Below, piece by piece: positions 37,740-46,479 of a DNA stretch of 64,000 nt. The notes under the pieces were generated by a model that searched no databases, was not told where the DNA came from, and saw only the letters and a list, made by a program, of their open reading frames with translations. Within the stretch, counting starts at the first letter, position 1. Each line of letters begins with the position of its first letter. The stretch spans positions 434,001 through 498,000 of the forward strand of contig JAUICL010000003.1 in assembly GCA_030427905.1 (NCBI GenBank), written 5' to 3'. Both the position numbers and the translations under genes were made by a program. This DNA comes from Bacteroidia bacterium (lineage in GTDB: Bacteria > Bacteroidota > Bacteroidia > Flavobacteriales_D > Cryomorphaceae).

Positions 37740-38913
37740 TTCTAAAAAGTGCTTTGTTGACGGCGTCGGGACCGAAGCGTGACCTAACGGATTCGATCAC
37801 CTTGTCTGGATCAAATTGATCGATAGTTTTAGTCATCTCCACCATACGGCTTCCCAGCTCTTCAACATTATCTGACTCGAATAGCAGGCCATTCTCTTCC
37901 CGCAAAATCTCCCGTGTTCCATCTATATCAGATGAAATTACGGGAATTCCCCGAGCCATAGCTTCAATCACTACCACGCCGAATGTCTCCGCATGCGAAG
38001 CTAGAACAAAGCAGTGCGACTCATCCAAGGCTTTCTTTAACTCATCTCTATTTTTGAACCCCGGTATGGAGACTTGTTTCTCGATACCAAGCCTTTCAGC
38101 CTGTTCGCGCAATTCAGATAGCAGTCTTCCATCACCAATGATTTCAAGTTTCACCTTGTCATTTCCTCGAAACTCATTGGCAAAAGCTTCGATGATAAGC
38201 TGTTGATTTTTACGCTTATCGAGTATGGCAACATTGATAAACTTAAAATAATCTTTGGGTTTAGACACCTGTTTTGGGTCGAGAAAAAAATCGTCGATCA
38301 AGACGTTCGGACAGAGCTCGTAAGGCACGTTAAATAGCTCTTCCATCAAAGCACAGTACTTTTCAGTCACGGCAAATCTTCTATCTGCACTGCGAGCAAA
38401 CTCAATCAGTTCAGCTTTGCTTTGAAATGGGTTTCCACATGGAATCACGTCCTTGGTCATATTAGGACTGTTTTCCAACAACCAAATAGGCCACCCATAC
38501 TGGTTTCTCAAAAAGCTCGAGATGTATGTGAAATCGAAAACGCCGTGGTGAAAGATGAAATCTGGCTCTCCATTCTCGGCAATATATCGCTCGATGACGC
38601 GCTTGGTGTTCTTGAGAATGTTTGTCTTTCTCTTAGCTAAGGGATCCTTCGCAAACCTAAGCGGCGTTTTATGTATTGTCAAGTTGTCGATAAACTGGAT
38701 TTCGGGATGTCTCCTAAAAGCCAAGTGGCTGTTTTTGTCTGCGCTCAGGTAGTTTCCCAAGGTGGTCTCTCCATTTAGGAGGATAGCACAATGGTGCCCG
38801 TGGGCTTGTAGGGCGAGCGCGTGCATCTCCACGAAGGTCCCCGAAGATTGATCCATCTTTGGGTACCAGGAAGTAACGAACAGGATATGTTTCTTAGCCC
38901 TTTTGCTCATCAT
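37732..38913 (-). CDS. GT4 family glycosyltransferase
   Basis: 393-residue GT-B protein. The N-terminal acceptor domain starts HILFVTSWYPKMDQSSGTFVE. The donor domain has FKFINVAILDKRKNQQLIIEAF and the EX7E region LASHAETFGVVVIEAMARGIPVISS (in parts). A retaining sugar transferase in repeat-unit assembly. It overlaps the upstream GT2 gene by 20 bases. Confidence 0.92.
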   Translation of the reverse strand: MMSKRAKKHILFVTSWYPKMDQSSGTFVEMHALALQAHGHHCAILLNGETTLGNYLSADKNSHLAFRRHPEIQFIDNLTIHKTPLRFAKDPLAKRKTNILKNTKRVIERYIAENGEPDFIFHHGVFDFTYISSFLRNQYGWPIWLLENSPNMTKDVIPCGNPFQSKAELIEFARSADRRFAVTEKYCALMEELFNVPYELCPNVLIDDFFLDPKQVSKPKDYFKFINVAILDKRKNQQLIIEAFANEFRGNDKVKLEIIGDGRLLSELREQAERLGIEKQVSIPGFKNRDELKKALDESHCFVLASHAETFGVVVIEAMARGIPVISSDIDGTREILREENGLLFESDNVEELGSRMVEMTKTIDQFDPDKVIESVRSRFGPDAVNKALFRNG

Positions 38914-40021
38914 ACTTCAACTTAAATTGAGTGGAACTCGGGAAGTGAATATACCCTTGCAGCTTTGACTCAAAAAATGCCTGTAATCTATTTTGGATGG
39001 GACGAACTCTATTGAACAACATATTGTGCTTAAACCTGATGTAACGCACGCCCCAAAAGTAAGTACTCAACCCGATCAGATCACGATCCGAAGCCTTCTT
39101 CCACATCATCAGTGCTTTTGCTAGGGCTTCTTTCCCAATATCCTTCTGATGCCACCGCATCATCTGGGCAATATCGAGAACGTAGCGAGCCAATAGCTTC
39201 TTGCGCGTTTCGTTGAATGAACCGCCGGCTTTCATCGCGTCGTGATGCCGCCAGATCATTTCAACCCGAGCATTAAAGTGAGCTATGGTCTGCGAATCTC
39301 TGCGTGGAATGCTCTCCACGTTTTGCCTGTACAGACTATCTGGCTCCGAATCTTTAAACTCATACGCCATACCTTTGGCCAAAGCCCTGATGTGGAGATC
39401 AACATCTTGCTGAGAAGGAAGTGCTGGATCAAATCCGTTTATGGAAACTACGGCTTCTCGCTTCCAGATTGGCCCGGCAGTTTGCCAAGCGATATCTCTG
39501 GCCAGAAAGCGGTCCAATTCGTTTTCGTTGGTCTTGATATTAAAGAGTAGATCCGAATCGCCAGGGGTGTTGTAGAACAGCTTGGTGTAATAGGCTATAA
39601 AGTCCAAATTGGGATTCGACTTCATATCTGCTACCCTTCTAGCCAAACAAAATGGAAGAATAAAATCATCGCTATCGAGGAAAACAACATAATCTGAATT
39701 GGCTATTTCCAAGCCAAAATTACGCGCTCCATTGGCCCCGCTTCCCGGTTTTGGATTCTTGAACACATGAATTCTCGAATCAGATTTGGCGATATCCGAG
39801 GCTATTTCAAAACTCCGATCTGTAGAGTGATCATCCACAAGGATCAATTTCCAATCTTGATAGGTCTGTTTCAAGACAGATTCTATCCCTTCGCCGATGC
39901 AATCTTCTTTGTTGAAGTTGGGCGATATAATGGTTACTGTGGAGCGAAGAAGCTGTTTGGAAGCTTGATCTTTAACGTCCATGTAGTTTGGGCTGGAGAT
40001 CGGTTTGATAGATTCAATCAA
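38894..40021 (-). CDS. GT2 family glycosyltransferase
   Basis: 375 residues. The GT-A domain begins at about residue 28 with VTIISPNFNKEDCIGEGIESVLKQ, followed by LVDDHSTDRS and the DxD-type YVVFLDSDDF. The C-terminal third is helical and may contact the membrane. The N-terminal 27 residues before the fold are unusual, and an internal ATG at 39982 could be the true start. An inverting transferase, probably early in chain assembly because it follows wzc directly. Confidence 0.9.
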   Translation of the reverse strand: MIESIKPISSPNYMDVKDQASKQLLRSTVTIISPNFNKEDCIGEGIESVLKQTYQDWKLILVDDHSTDRSFEIASDIAKSDSRIHVFKNPKPGSGANGARNFGLEIANSDYVVFLDSDDFILPFCLARRVADMKSNPNLDFIAYYTKLFYNTPGDSDLLFNIKTNENELDRFLARDIAWQTAGPIWKREAVVSINGFDPALPSQQDVDLHIRALAKGMAYEFKDSEPDSLYRQNVESIPRRDSQTIAHFNARVEMIWRHHDAMKAGGSFNETRKKLLARYVLDIAQMMRWHQKDIGKEALAKALMMWKKASDRDLIGLSTYFWGVRYIRFKHNMLFNRVRPIQNRLQAFFESKLQGYIHFPSSTQFKLKYDEQKG

Positions 40022-40033
40022 TTGAGGCTTTGC

Positions 40034-42394
40034 CTATTTTCCACTCGAATACTCTTGGCCATATCCATAACCATATCCGTATCCATACCTATGTCCGTAA
40101 CGGCCATAGTAGTATTTCCATTTCTTGACTTTGACATTGTTCAAGATCAAAGCCGTATGACTCAAATTATTTGATTGCACAATCTCTTCAAGGTGCCTAA
40201 CCCCTCCGCGGGTAGCCTTTTCTGTGTTCATGACAAACATTCCCACATCTACTTTTCGGAGCAAGACCATCGAGTCAGAGATAAGCATCAAAGGTGGCGT
40301 ATCGATTACTATGTAGTCGTACCGCTCTTTTAACTTAGCCAAGAGTTGATCGACATTAGGGCTCAGCACCAATTCAGATGCGTTTGGCGGAACCGGTCCG
40401 GCCGTGATTACATCGAGGTGATCATGGCCCGATTCCAAAATAACTTCTTCGAGGGTATGGTGCCCTGAAATAAAGGTTGAAAGTCCCCGATCATTTGATA
40501 AACCGGTAGCCACATGCACCTTAGGCTTGTGCATATCGAAGTCCAGAAGCAGTACTTTCTTGTGTGCACTAGCGATGATTGCCGCTGTGTTTACCGAACA
40601 AAAGGTTTTTCCTTCGCCAGGATAAAGCGATGTAAGCAAAATAACTTGTGAACCTGGATGCTCGGAGAAGTACTGGAGATTGGTACGGATTGACCGAAAA
40701 GATTCCGCCACATTCGACCGAGAATCTTGTGTCACAACGAGCCTATCATCGTCTCCATCAACGTAGTTCGGGATGCCACCCATGATGGGGAGGTTCGTAA
40801 TCTGCTTAAGTTCCCTTGAATTTTCAATTCGATCGAAAAATACACTACGAACGAAAGAAATTACAAGAGCCAAAAGCAGGCCTGCCGCTATGAAATAATA
40901 AATCAGCTTAAATTTCTGCGGCCCTATAATTCCTATGCTGCGACCTACTTCTATAATCCCTACTTCGGGAATTATGGCTGCGCGCGCTATGATTGTATTC
41001 GCCTTCTTCTCGAGGAGATAGACATACATTTTCTCATTTACTTCGAGGTTTCGCTCGATGTTAAGAATCTCGCGCTGCGATTGAGGTAGCTTACGCAGTA
41101 AGGATTCGTAGTATGCGATTTCACTATTCACACTCGCAAGCCTCTCATTAACAGCCACACGCAGATTCTTTAAATAGACCATGATATTGGCTCTAACCGA
41201 CTGGATAGTCGACTGATTCTGTTGCGCTCCCTGACTCGTTTCCTTGGCACTAAAAGATGCTTGTGCTCGCTGTACTTCGAGGTTGTAGAGTTCGGTCAGT
41301 GCACTTTTCAAAAAGTCATCATCGATGATATAAAGCGCAGGTGGAAGAAGTCGCTCATCCGTTTTGCTCGTCAGATAATTTTCTAGACTTCCCATCGTTT
41401 CGAGCTTCAGTTGCAATGCTCGTTTTTCCGATTCGTAGCCCAAGAGTTTTTGAAAAAACTCCGTCTGCTCTCGTGTCAGGTCGAGAATGTCTTTATCCTC
41501 TTTGTATTGCTCCAAATTTGTCTCCATCGAGTCGAGAATCAGAGTGATCCCGGCCAACTGCTTATCGATGTAGTTTAGAGTATTTTCATTCAGATCTATT
41601 TGAGCCTGGATGGTGTATTCGATGTAGGTGCTCGAAAGTGAATCAAGGAACATTTTGGCCTTAGAAGCTAAATGATCTTTCACCGAGATTTCGAGAATAC
41701 TCGTCCCTTCTTCGTTCTCAATATTTAGAGCGGTTTGGTACTTTTTGACCAAGTGACGCTTGCTGTTAACAACAAATCGATAGTTGTTTTCTTTGAGCCG
41801 CTCGAAATTAGCATCACTCAGAAGCTCATTTCTCGTGAGCTTTAGTAAGTACTCACTTTCCACAATATCCTTATTGAACTTGTGTTTGCGCTCAATTCGA
41901 TTACCCTGAGACTCGAAGGCTAGAATGAATTGATTCTTATCGACAATCTGAACATCGAACGGCACTCCAAAAAGCTGTGAACCATTCGCTTCTATCAGAT
42001 CAATATCCACTTCGAATGGATCTATATACGGTATTTCAGTAGTTTTGGCTCGGCCAACGATATAGTAGGATATTTGAAAATCGAGTTTATCCAGGGTTTT
42101 CGAAATCAAATCATGCGATTGGATAACACGGATTTGATTTGTCAATTGACTCACATTGTTTCCGAATCCCGTTAGACCCTTATATATCTGCGATTGTCTT
42201 TCATACCCACTGGCACTCCCCAAGAGAATTTCGGTCTTGGCACCGTATTCATCCGATAAACGGTGCACATAGAGATAGGCCAACAGGCCTGAAATAACAG
42301 GGAGTATGAGTAGGATGAGCCAGTTTTTGGAAATGAATTTCCAAACGATCAAAAGATCTTCAACATCAACAATGTTGCTCTTGTTTTCTGCCAT
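40034..42394 (-). CDS. wzc: Wzc-type chain-length regulator with tyrosine autokinase
   Basis: 786 residues. Wzz-like transmembrane segments lie at about 22-42 and 500-520, flanking a large periplasmic coiled-coil region. The C-terminal cytoplasmic BY-kinase domain has Walker A SLYPGEGKT (about 590-598), Walker A' VLLLDFDMHKP and Walker B YDYIVIDTPP. The last 25 residues are a Tyr/Gly-rich tail with ten tyrosines, the expected autophosphorylation cluster. Wzc controls polymer length and export together with Wza, which is absent here. As first gene with a TAACTTTG element 20 bases upstream of the ATG, it opens the 21-gene operon. Confidence 0.93.
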   Translation of the reverse strand: MAENKSNIVDVEDLLIVWKFISKNWLILLILPVISGLLAYLYVHRLSDEYGAKTEILLGSASGYERQSQIYKGLTGFGNNVSQLTNQIRVIQSHDLISKTLDKLDFQISYYIVGRAKTTEIPYIDPFEVDIDLIEANGSQLFGVPFDVQIVDKNQFILAFESQGNRIERKHKFNKDIVESEYLLKLTRNELLSDANFERLKENNYRFVVNSKRHLVKKYQTALNIENEEGTSILEISVKDHLASKAKMFLDSLSSTYIEYTIQAQIDLNENTLNYIDKQLAGITLILDSMETNLEQYKEDKDILDLTREQTEFFQKLLGYESEKRALQLKLETMGSLENYLTSKTDERLLPPALYIIDDDFLKSALTELYNLEVQRAQASFSAKETSQGAQQNQSTIQSVRANIMVYLKNLRVAVNERLASVNSEIAYYESLLRKLPQSQREILNIERNLEVNEKMYVYLLEKKANTIIARAAIIPEVGIIEVGRSIGIIGPQKFKLIYYFIAAGLLLALVISFVRSVFFDRIENSRELKQITNLPIMGGIPNYVDGDDDRLVVTQDSRSNVAESFRSIRTNLQYFSEHPGSQVILLTSLYPGEGKTFCSVNTAAIIASAHKKVLLLDFDMHKPKVHVATGLSNDRGLSTFISGHHTLEEVILESGHDHLDVITAGPVPPNASELVLSPNVDQLLAKLKERYDYIVIDTPPLMLISDSMVLLRKVDVGMFVMNTEKATRGGVRHLEEIVQSNNLSHTALILNNVKVKKWKYYYGRYGHRYGYGYGYGYGQEYSSGK

Positions 42395-42413
42395 TCGAGA
42401 GGTTCAGTAGATG

Positions 42414-42421
42414 CAAAGTTA
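42414..42421 (-). promoter_or_regulatory. -7 element of the polysaccharide operon
   Basis: TAACTTTG on the minus strand is an exact TAnnTTTG match, 19 bases upstream of the wzc ATG. No -33 TTG at the usual 17-20 spacing is seen. A near-palindrome (TTCAATGATCGTTGAA, 42451-42466) lies 30 bases further upstream and may be an operator. Confidence 0.45.
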
Positions 42422-42467
42422 AAATTTCAAGCGACCTGAAGCCGTCACCTTTCAATGATCGTTGAAG

Positions 42468-43232
42468 CTAGGGTAGTTCCTTGGCCTTATTCCAATACTC
42501 GTCCATTTCTTCGAGCGACATATCGCCTAGAGCCTTCCCATCGGCGGCTGCTTCCGTCTCCAGGTATTGAAATCTCTTGATAAACTTCTTGTTGGTGCGC
42601 TCAAGGGCATCGTCGGGATTAACCCCGATAAATCGCGCGTAATTGATCAGCGAAAACAAGACGTCGCCAAACTCTTCTTCGATCTTGTCAGATCCACTAG
42701 CCACTTCAGCTTCAAGCTCCATCACTTCCTCTTTCACCTTTTCCCAAACCTGTGCGCTATTGTCCCAGTCAAACCCAACTCCGCGGGCTTTGTCTTGTAT
42801 CCGGCTGGCTTTAACCAATGAGGGGAGCGAACGCGGAACGCCTTCCAAAACAGATTTCTTGCCTTCTTTCAATTTGATTTTCTCCCAGTTGGCTTTTACT
42901 TCTTCTTCATCTGCTACTTCTACATCTCCGTATATGTGGGGATGGCGGTGAATGAGCTTCTCGCAAACCCCGTTGAGTACGTCGGCTACATCAAAGGCAT
43001 CCTTCTCATCGCCGATCTTACTGTAAAACACCATGTGAAGCATTAAATCACCTAGCTCTTTCTTGATCTCTTCTAGGTCGTTATCCATAATGGCATCAGA
43101 GAGTTCATAGACTTCCTCAATCGTAAGGTGTCTTAGTGTTTCCAAGGTCTGCTTTCGATCCCATGGGCACTTTTCTCTGAGTTCGTCCATTATAGTCAGG
43201 AGACGTTCGAATGCTTTTAGCTTCTCTTTCAT
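42468..43232 (-). CDS. mazG: nucleoside triphosphate pyrophosphohydrolase MazG
   Basis: 254 residues with two tandem MazG domains, as in the E. coli-type enzyme. The first has LRHLTIEEVYELSDAI and the metal-binding LKKELGDLMLHMVFYS. The second has EEFGDVLFSLINYARF. It hydrolyses NTPs to NMP and pyrophosphate, cleaning damaged nucleotides and affecting (p)ppGpp levels. Divergent from the pagL-like gene, with a -7 box TATTTTTG 17 bases before the ATG. Confidence 0.95.
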   Translation of the reverse strand: MKEKLKAFERLLTIMDELREKCPWDRKQTLETLRHLTIEEVYELSDAIMDNDLEEIKKELGDLMLHMVFYSKIGDEKDAFDVADVLNGVCEKLIHRHPHIYGDVEVADEEEVKANWEKIKLKEGKKSVLEGVPRSLPSLVKASRIQDKARGVGFDWDNSAQVWEKVKEEVMELEAEVASGSDKIEEEFGDVLFSLINYARFIGVNPDDALERTNKKFIKRFQYLETEAAADGKALGDMSLEEMDEYWNKAKELP

Positions 43233-43248
43233 GGTAGAAAATTTGCGT

Positions 43249-43256
43249 CAAAAATA
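43249..43256 (-). promoter_or_regulatory. -7 element of mazG
   Basis: TATTTTTG (minus strand) matches TAnnTTTG and directly abuts a 16-bp palindrome on its upstream side. Confidence 0.45.
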
Positions 43257-43272
43257 GCCAATTCAAATTGGC
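43257..43272. promoter_or_regulatory. 16-bp palindrome between divergent mazG and pagL-like genes
   Basis: GCCAATT-CA-AATTGGC is a perfect inverted repeat with 7-bp arms. It lies next to the mazG -7 box and contains the TTG (43268-43270) that spaces 20 bases from the pagL-like -7 box, so one regulator could block both promoters. Confidence 0.5.
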
Positions 43273-43298
43273 GTCATGCCTTAAATCTCCTAAGTTTA
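43268..43298 (+). promoter_or_regulatory. candidate promoter of the pagL-like gene
   Basis: TTG (43268-43270), 20 bases, then TAAGTTTA (43291-43298), one base from TAnnTTTG. It implies a leader of about 15 bases to the TTG start at 43316. Confidence 0.45.
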
Positions 43299-43315
43299 CC
43301 GACCTATTATTCAAA

Positions 43316-44386
43316 TTGAGAAACTATCTATACATTATTCTCTTTGGGCTGATTGCCACTACAGCTCAGGGCCAAGACCACGGCTCATGGGAAGTGGGCA
43401 TAACTGGTGGGTACGGATTCTTAATGCCCCACCATCCCGAAATGGCCTATCTCATTGCCGGCCACACTCCTATGGCCGATCTCACCATCTCCAAAAGGGT
43501 AAGCGGCGAAAAGGACTGGCATCATTACTTTAACTTCCCATCATACGGACTCACCTTAGCAGGGTACGACTTGGTTTCGCCCTACCTCGGCAATGCTTAT
43601 GCCGCGCGATGGTTCATAGATTTGCCACTAGACAAGAGTCGATTGCTTCGCTTAAAAATGGATTTAGGTGCTGGCTACATTACGGAGCCATTTTCGGTGG
43701 AAGAAAACATTCATAACTCAGCTATCGGATCCTACCTAAACGCTTCTCTGGCTCTAAAGCTTTACGGGGCATTTCCCATTACCAAGCATGTGCAAGCTGG
43801 GGTAGGTATCGGTGTTCACCACTTTTCAAATGGTGCATTCAAAATGCCTAATTCGGGGATAAATTTGGCAATGGGTGAAGTATCACTTAAGTATACTCTA
43901 TCGCCTGAACTACCCGAGCGAGATGCGCCTGAGCTCAAGGCTGATAAAAACTGGCATTTCTTCGCTGGTGGATCCTACGGAATAAAGGAAATCCCGCCAA
44001 ATGGCGGGGAAAAGTACAACGTGATCAACATTTATGGGCAAGCATTGAAGCGCATTTCTCCGAAATCGTCTTTGGGAGGAGAACTTGGAGTGAATTACAA
44101 TGAAAGTTTGAGAGAAAGGTCGAATCAAAAAGAAGAAGGCTCGGGTACGAGCAGCGAAAACTACCGGCTTTACATTGCGGGAACACACCAATTACACTTT
44201 GATCCACTGGGCCTTAGATTTCAACTAGGAGCCTATATTGCTCCTGAATTTGAGCTCGATTCGCCGATATTCTTGCGATACCATCTGTATCACGACATTG
44301 GGAACTTGCAAGCTTTCGTTGGCCTTAAATCTCACTTTGCCAAAGCCGATAATATCGAAGTTGGTATCAATTACCGAGTCAAATGA
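43316..44386 (+). CDS. acyloxyacyl hydrolase/PagL-like lipid A deacylase family protein
   Basis: The frame has no ATG near its start. I place the start at TTG 43316, because it yields a clean signal peptide (LRNYLYIILFGLIATTAQG, initiator read as Met) and sits after the promoter. The 356-residue mature barrel shows the PagL active-site context GVHHFSNGAFKMPNSGIN, where His and Ser match the catalytic pair. PagL removes the 3-O-acyl chain of lipid A in the outer membrane. The C-terminal half (about 220-356) looks like a second barrel-like segment, making it longer than plain PagL. The downstream lipoprotein gene overlaps by 4 bases. Confidence 0.72.
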   Translation: MRNYLYIILFGLIATTAQGQDHGSWEVGITGGYGFLMPHHPEMAYLIAGHTPMADLTISKRVSGEKDWHHYFNFPSYGLTLAGYDLVSPYLGNAYAARWFIDLPLDKSRLLRLKMDLGAGYITEPFSVEENIHNSAIGSYLNASLALKLYGAFPITKHVQAGVGIGVHHFSNGAFKMPNSGINLAMGEVSLKYTLSPELPERDAPELKADKNWHFFAGGSYGIKEIPPNGGEKYNVINIYGQALKRISPKSSLGGELGVNYNESLRERSNQKEEGSGTSSENYRLYIAGTHQLHFDPLGLRFQLGAYIAPEFELDSPIFLRYHLYHDIGNLQAFVGLKSHFAKADNIEVGINYRVK

Positions 44387-45120
44387 AGCAATTAGGATTG
44401 ATCATATTGAGTTTCCTGAGCTTGCTATTCTTGGGCTGTGACAAAGATTCAGGGTGGAATTGTGGTCGTAAACTTGGCGAAACTATTGTGCAGGATCGTT
44501 CGGTAATCCCGTTTCACAGCGTACGTGCTGAAGGTAAAATCAATCTCATTTTCAAATACGCCGATACATCAACCGTTTCTGTGAAATACGGCAAGAATAT
44601 GATCGACGAGATCACAACCGAAGTTGTAGATGGGGTATTGAACATAACAGATGAGACCTCGTGCAATTGGGTGCGCGACCTTTCCAAAGTTCCCGTGGTG
44701 ACCATTCTCACTGATTCACTTAAACTCTTTGAAAATAGATTGAGCGGTGATGTCACTTTTCAAGACACGATAAAATCCATTGTTTTTACCTATGACCAAT
44801 GGGATTCGAACGGGAAGTTCCACGTCGTGGTGGACGCAGTGATTACCCGTTGCTGGGCCCAAACAGGCTATGGAGATCTCACCATCATTGGACGAACAAA
44901 AACAGCAGAGTTGTATTGCGGCAGCTCTACGCGGTACAACGCTCTCGGCTTAAAGTCGCAGACAACACTGGTCAACAATTCTTCTAATCTCGATATACTT
45001 TGCAATGCCGAAAACTATATCTACGGTGAGCTTAACGAAAATGGAAACATTATTTATACTGGAGATCCTGAGACCGTGGAGTCAGGTGGAAACGGCTCTG
45101 GCCAAATCTTCCCGTACTAG
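44383..45120 (+). CDS. head-GIN (DUF2807)-type lipoprotein
   Basis: 245 residues with a lipoprotein signal (MKQLGLIILSFLSLLFLGC, Cys 19). The remainder has the beta-helical character of the DUF2807 'head GIN' family: FHSVRAEGKINLIFKYADTS at the start and repeated short strands (GDLTIIGRTKTAELYCGSS, NLDILCNAENYIYGELN, in parts). Function unknown; probably anchored to the periplasmic or surface membrane leaflet. Translationally coupled to the PagL-like protein by an ATGA overlap. Confidence 0.75.
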   Translation: MKQLGLIILSFLSLLFLGCDKDSGWNCGRKLGETIVQDRSVIPFHSVRAEGKINLIFKYADTSTVSVKYGKNMIDEITTEVVDGVLNITDETSCNWVRDLSKVPVVTILTDSLKLFENRLSGDVTFQDTIKSIVFTYDQWDSNGKFHVVVDAVITRCWAQTGYGDLTIIGRTKTAELYCGSSTRYNALGLKSQTTLVNNSSNLDILCNAENYIYGELNENGNIIYTGDPETVESGGNGSGQIFPY

Positions 45121-45121
45121 A

Positions 45122-45153
45122 TTTGGGTGTGAGCAGCGGTCGTTGTAAATTTG
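45122..45153 (+). promoter_or_regulatory. Bacteroidota-type promoter
   Basis: TTTG (45122-45125), 20 bases, TAAATTTG (45146-45153): the best consensus match in the window. It fixes the downstream start at 45172, because the frame's earlier TTG (45151) lies inside the -7 box. Confidence 0.65.
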
Positions 45154-45171
45154 TACCTCCAAAGCAAGGGT

Positions 45172-45366
45172 ATGATCAAATTGATTCTTTTAACAGTAGT
45201 TCTTCTGGGATTGGCGTTCGCTGGAATTGCCATCAAGATTCTGGTGAAGAAAAACGGTGAGTTTGCTGGTACATGTGCGAGCAATAACCCCCTATTGCAA
45301 GAAGAAGGTGTGAGCTGCAGCGTATGTGGCGCACGGCCTGATGAGCAGTGTAAGAAAGAAGATTAA
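45172..45366 (+). CDS. small membrane protein with a C-terminal Cys motif
   Basis: 64 residues starting at the ATG after a strong promoter. One transmembrane segment (about 2-22, IKLILLTVVLLGLAFAGIAI) is followed by a cytoplasmic or periplasmic tail with Cys residues in the pattern C-x2-N...C-x2-CGA...C (GTCASNNPLL, SCSVCGARPDEQC), suggesting metal binding. I recall similar small proteins near ApbE and Na(+)-NQR genes in Bacteroidota; that link is from memory. It converges on apbE with stop codons overlapping by two bases. Confidence 0.7.
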   Translation: MIKLILLTVVLLGLAFAGIAIKILVKKNGEFAGTCASNNPLLQEEGVSCSVCGARPDEQCKKED

Positions 45367-46409
45367 GACTTGAGATTCTTCTTGAGCTCAGGGCTCATAT
45401 AGGTTTCAAAATCCCCACTCTCATTGGTATAAATCAAATACACAGACAAATCTAGCTCAGGATGCTCAGCTAGAAATTTCTTCGTGCCATCCACTCCTTT
45501 CACCATAAACACAGTGGCAAAAGCATCAGCATTAGTACAGTTAGGTGCGATAACTGTAGCGCTCAATAAATTATGGTCTACCGGTTGCGCCGTTTTAGGG
45601 TCGATGGTATGGGAGTACCTTCTTCCATCTACTGTGTAAAATTTCCGATAGCTTCCGGATGTGGCAAGCGCCTTTCCTGAAATTTCCAATACCACTTCAA
45701 GTTCTCGTTCTTGATCTAGCGGTACCGGCTTGTCGATACCTATGGACCAAGGTTTACCGCTGGCATTTTTGCCTTTCGTAATGATTTCTCCTCCTACCTC
45801 GATCATGTAATTCCCGATTCCACGCGAGCTCATAAACTCACCCAACACATCCACAGTATAGCCCTGAGCAATACCATTCACATCAATAGATTGCCCCTTT
45901 AGTTTTGCAAACTGAAGCTCGTCATCAAGCACATTTCCGCTATCATCCTTCATGTACTCAAACTCGATCGGAGTTTGCACTACAGAAAGCAAAGAATCGA
46001 AATTAACTCCTTCCTTGATACGCCCTCCTTCGGGTCCAAAACCCCACGCGCGTACCAAAGGCGAAATGCGTAGCTCAAAATCGCCTTGGCTCAATTCAGC
46101 GATTTCCAGACCGCGGAAATAAACAGACAGAAAATGTGGATTATCAACCACGAGCGTGTCTAGCTCATTGAACTTCGATATGACTGATTGAGGCTTCCAA
46201 ACCGACAAGGCCATGTCAATAGCAAGGAAAATTGAGTCCAATTCTGCCTTTTCTACACCGCCTTCTGCCGCATTGTACGAAACCAAATAGGTGGTACCCT
46301 GAGCTTCTCCTTGAATGGATTTAAAACTTGATTCTGACTTGGGCGCTGGCTCATTACACGAAGCGAAGATGAGCGCCAACAGGCAGATCGAAAGGCATTT
46401 TTTTAGCAT
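45363..46409 (-). CDS. apbE: FAD:protein FMN transferase (ApbE), lipoprotein form
   Basis: The start is set at 46407-46409 (MLKKCLSICLLALIFASC), giving a lipoprotein signal. The longer frame to 46613 has no signal and crosses into the divergent gene. 348 residues with ApbE hallmarks: GEAQGTTYLVSY, IDVNGIAQGYTVD, IEVGGEI, ATSGSYRKF, SHTIDPKTAQPV and ADAFATVFMV. It transfers FMN from FAD to Thr in periplasmic flavoproteins such as NqrC/RnfG subunits. Divergent from the CPBP protease gene. Confidence 0.93.
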   Translation of the reverse strand: MLKKCLSICLLALIFASCNEPAPKSESSFKSIQGEAQGTTYLVSYNAAEGGVEKAELDSIFLAIDMALSVWKPQSVISKFNELDTLVVDNPHFLSVYFRGLEIAELSQGDFELRISPLVRAWGFGPEGGRIKEGVNFDSLLSVVQTPIEFEYMKDDSGNVLDDELQFAKLKGQSIDVNGIAQGYTVDVLGEFMSSRGIGNYMIEVGGEIITKGKNASGKPWSIGIDKPVPLDQERELEVVLEISGKALATSGSYRKFYTVDGRRYSHTIDPKTAQPVDHNLLSATVIAPNCTNADAFATVFMVKGVDGTKKFLAEHPELDLSVYLIYTNESGDFETYMSPELKKNLKS

Positions 46410-46467
46410 AAGAGTCGATATCTGGTGTAAATGTAAAACTATGTCGCCGATGTGGAATGTAGATTGG

Positions 46468-46475
46468 TAACTTTG
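46468..46475 (+). promoter_or_regulatory. -7 element upstream of the CPBP protease gene
   Basis: TAACTTTG is an exact TAnnTTTG match ending four bases before the GTG at 46480. It suggests either a leaderless message or use of the ATG at 46531. Confidence 0.35.
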
Positions 46476-46479
46476 TGAA

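Noticed and set aside
42451-42466. Near-palindrome after mazG as terminator
   Set aside because: No T-run follows and the stem has only five strong pairs; an operator is possible but unsupported.
45151-45171. TTG start for the small Cys-motif protein
   Set aside because: The TTG lies inside the -7 promoter element, and the ATG at 45172 gives a clean membrane segment.
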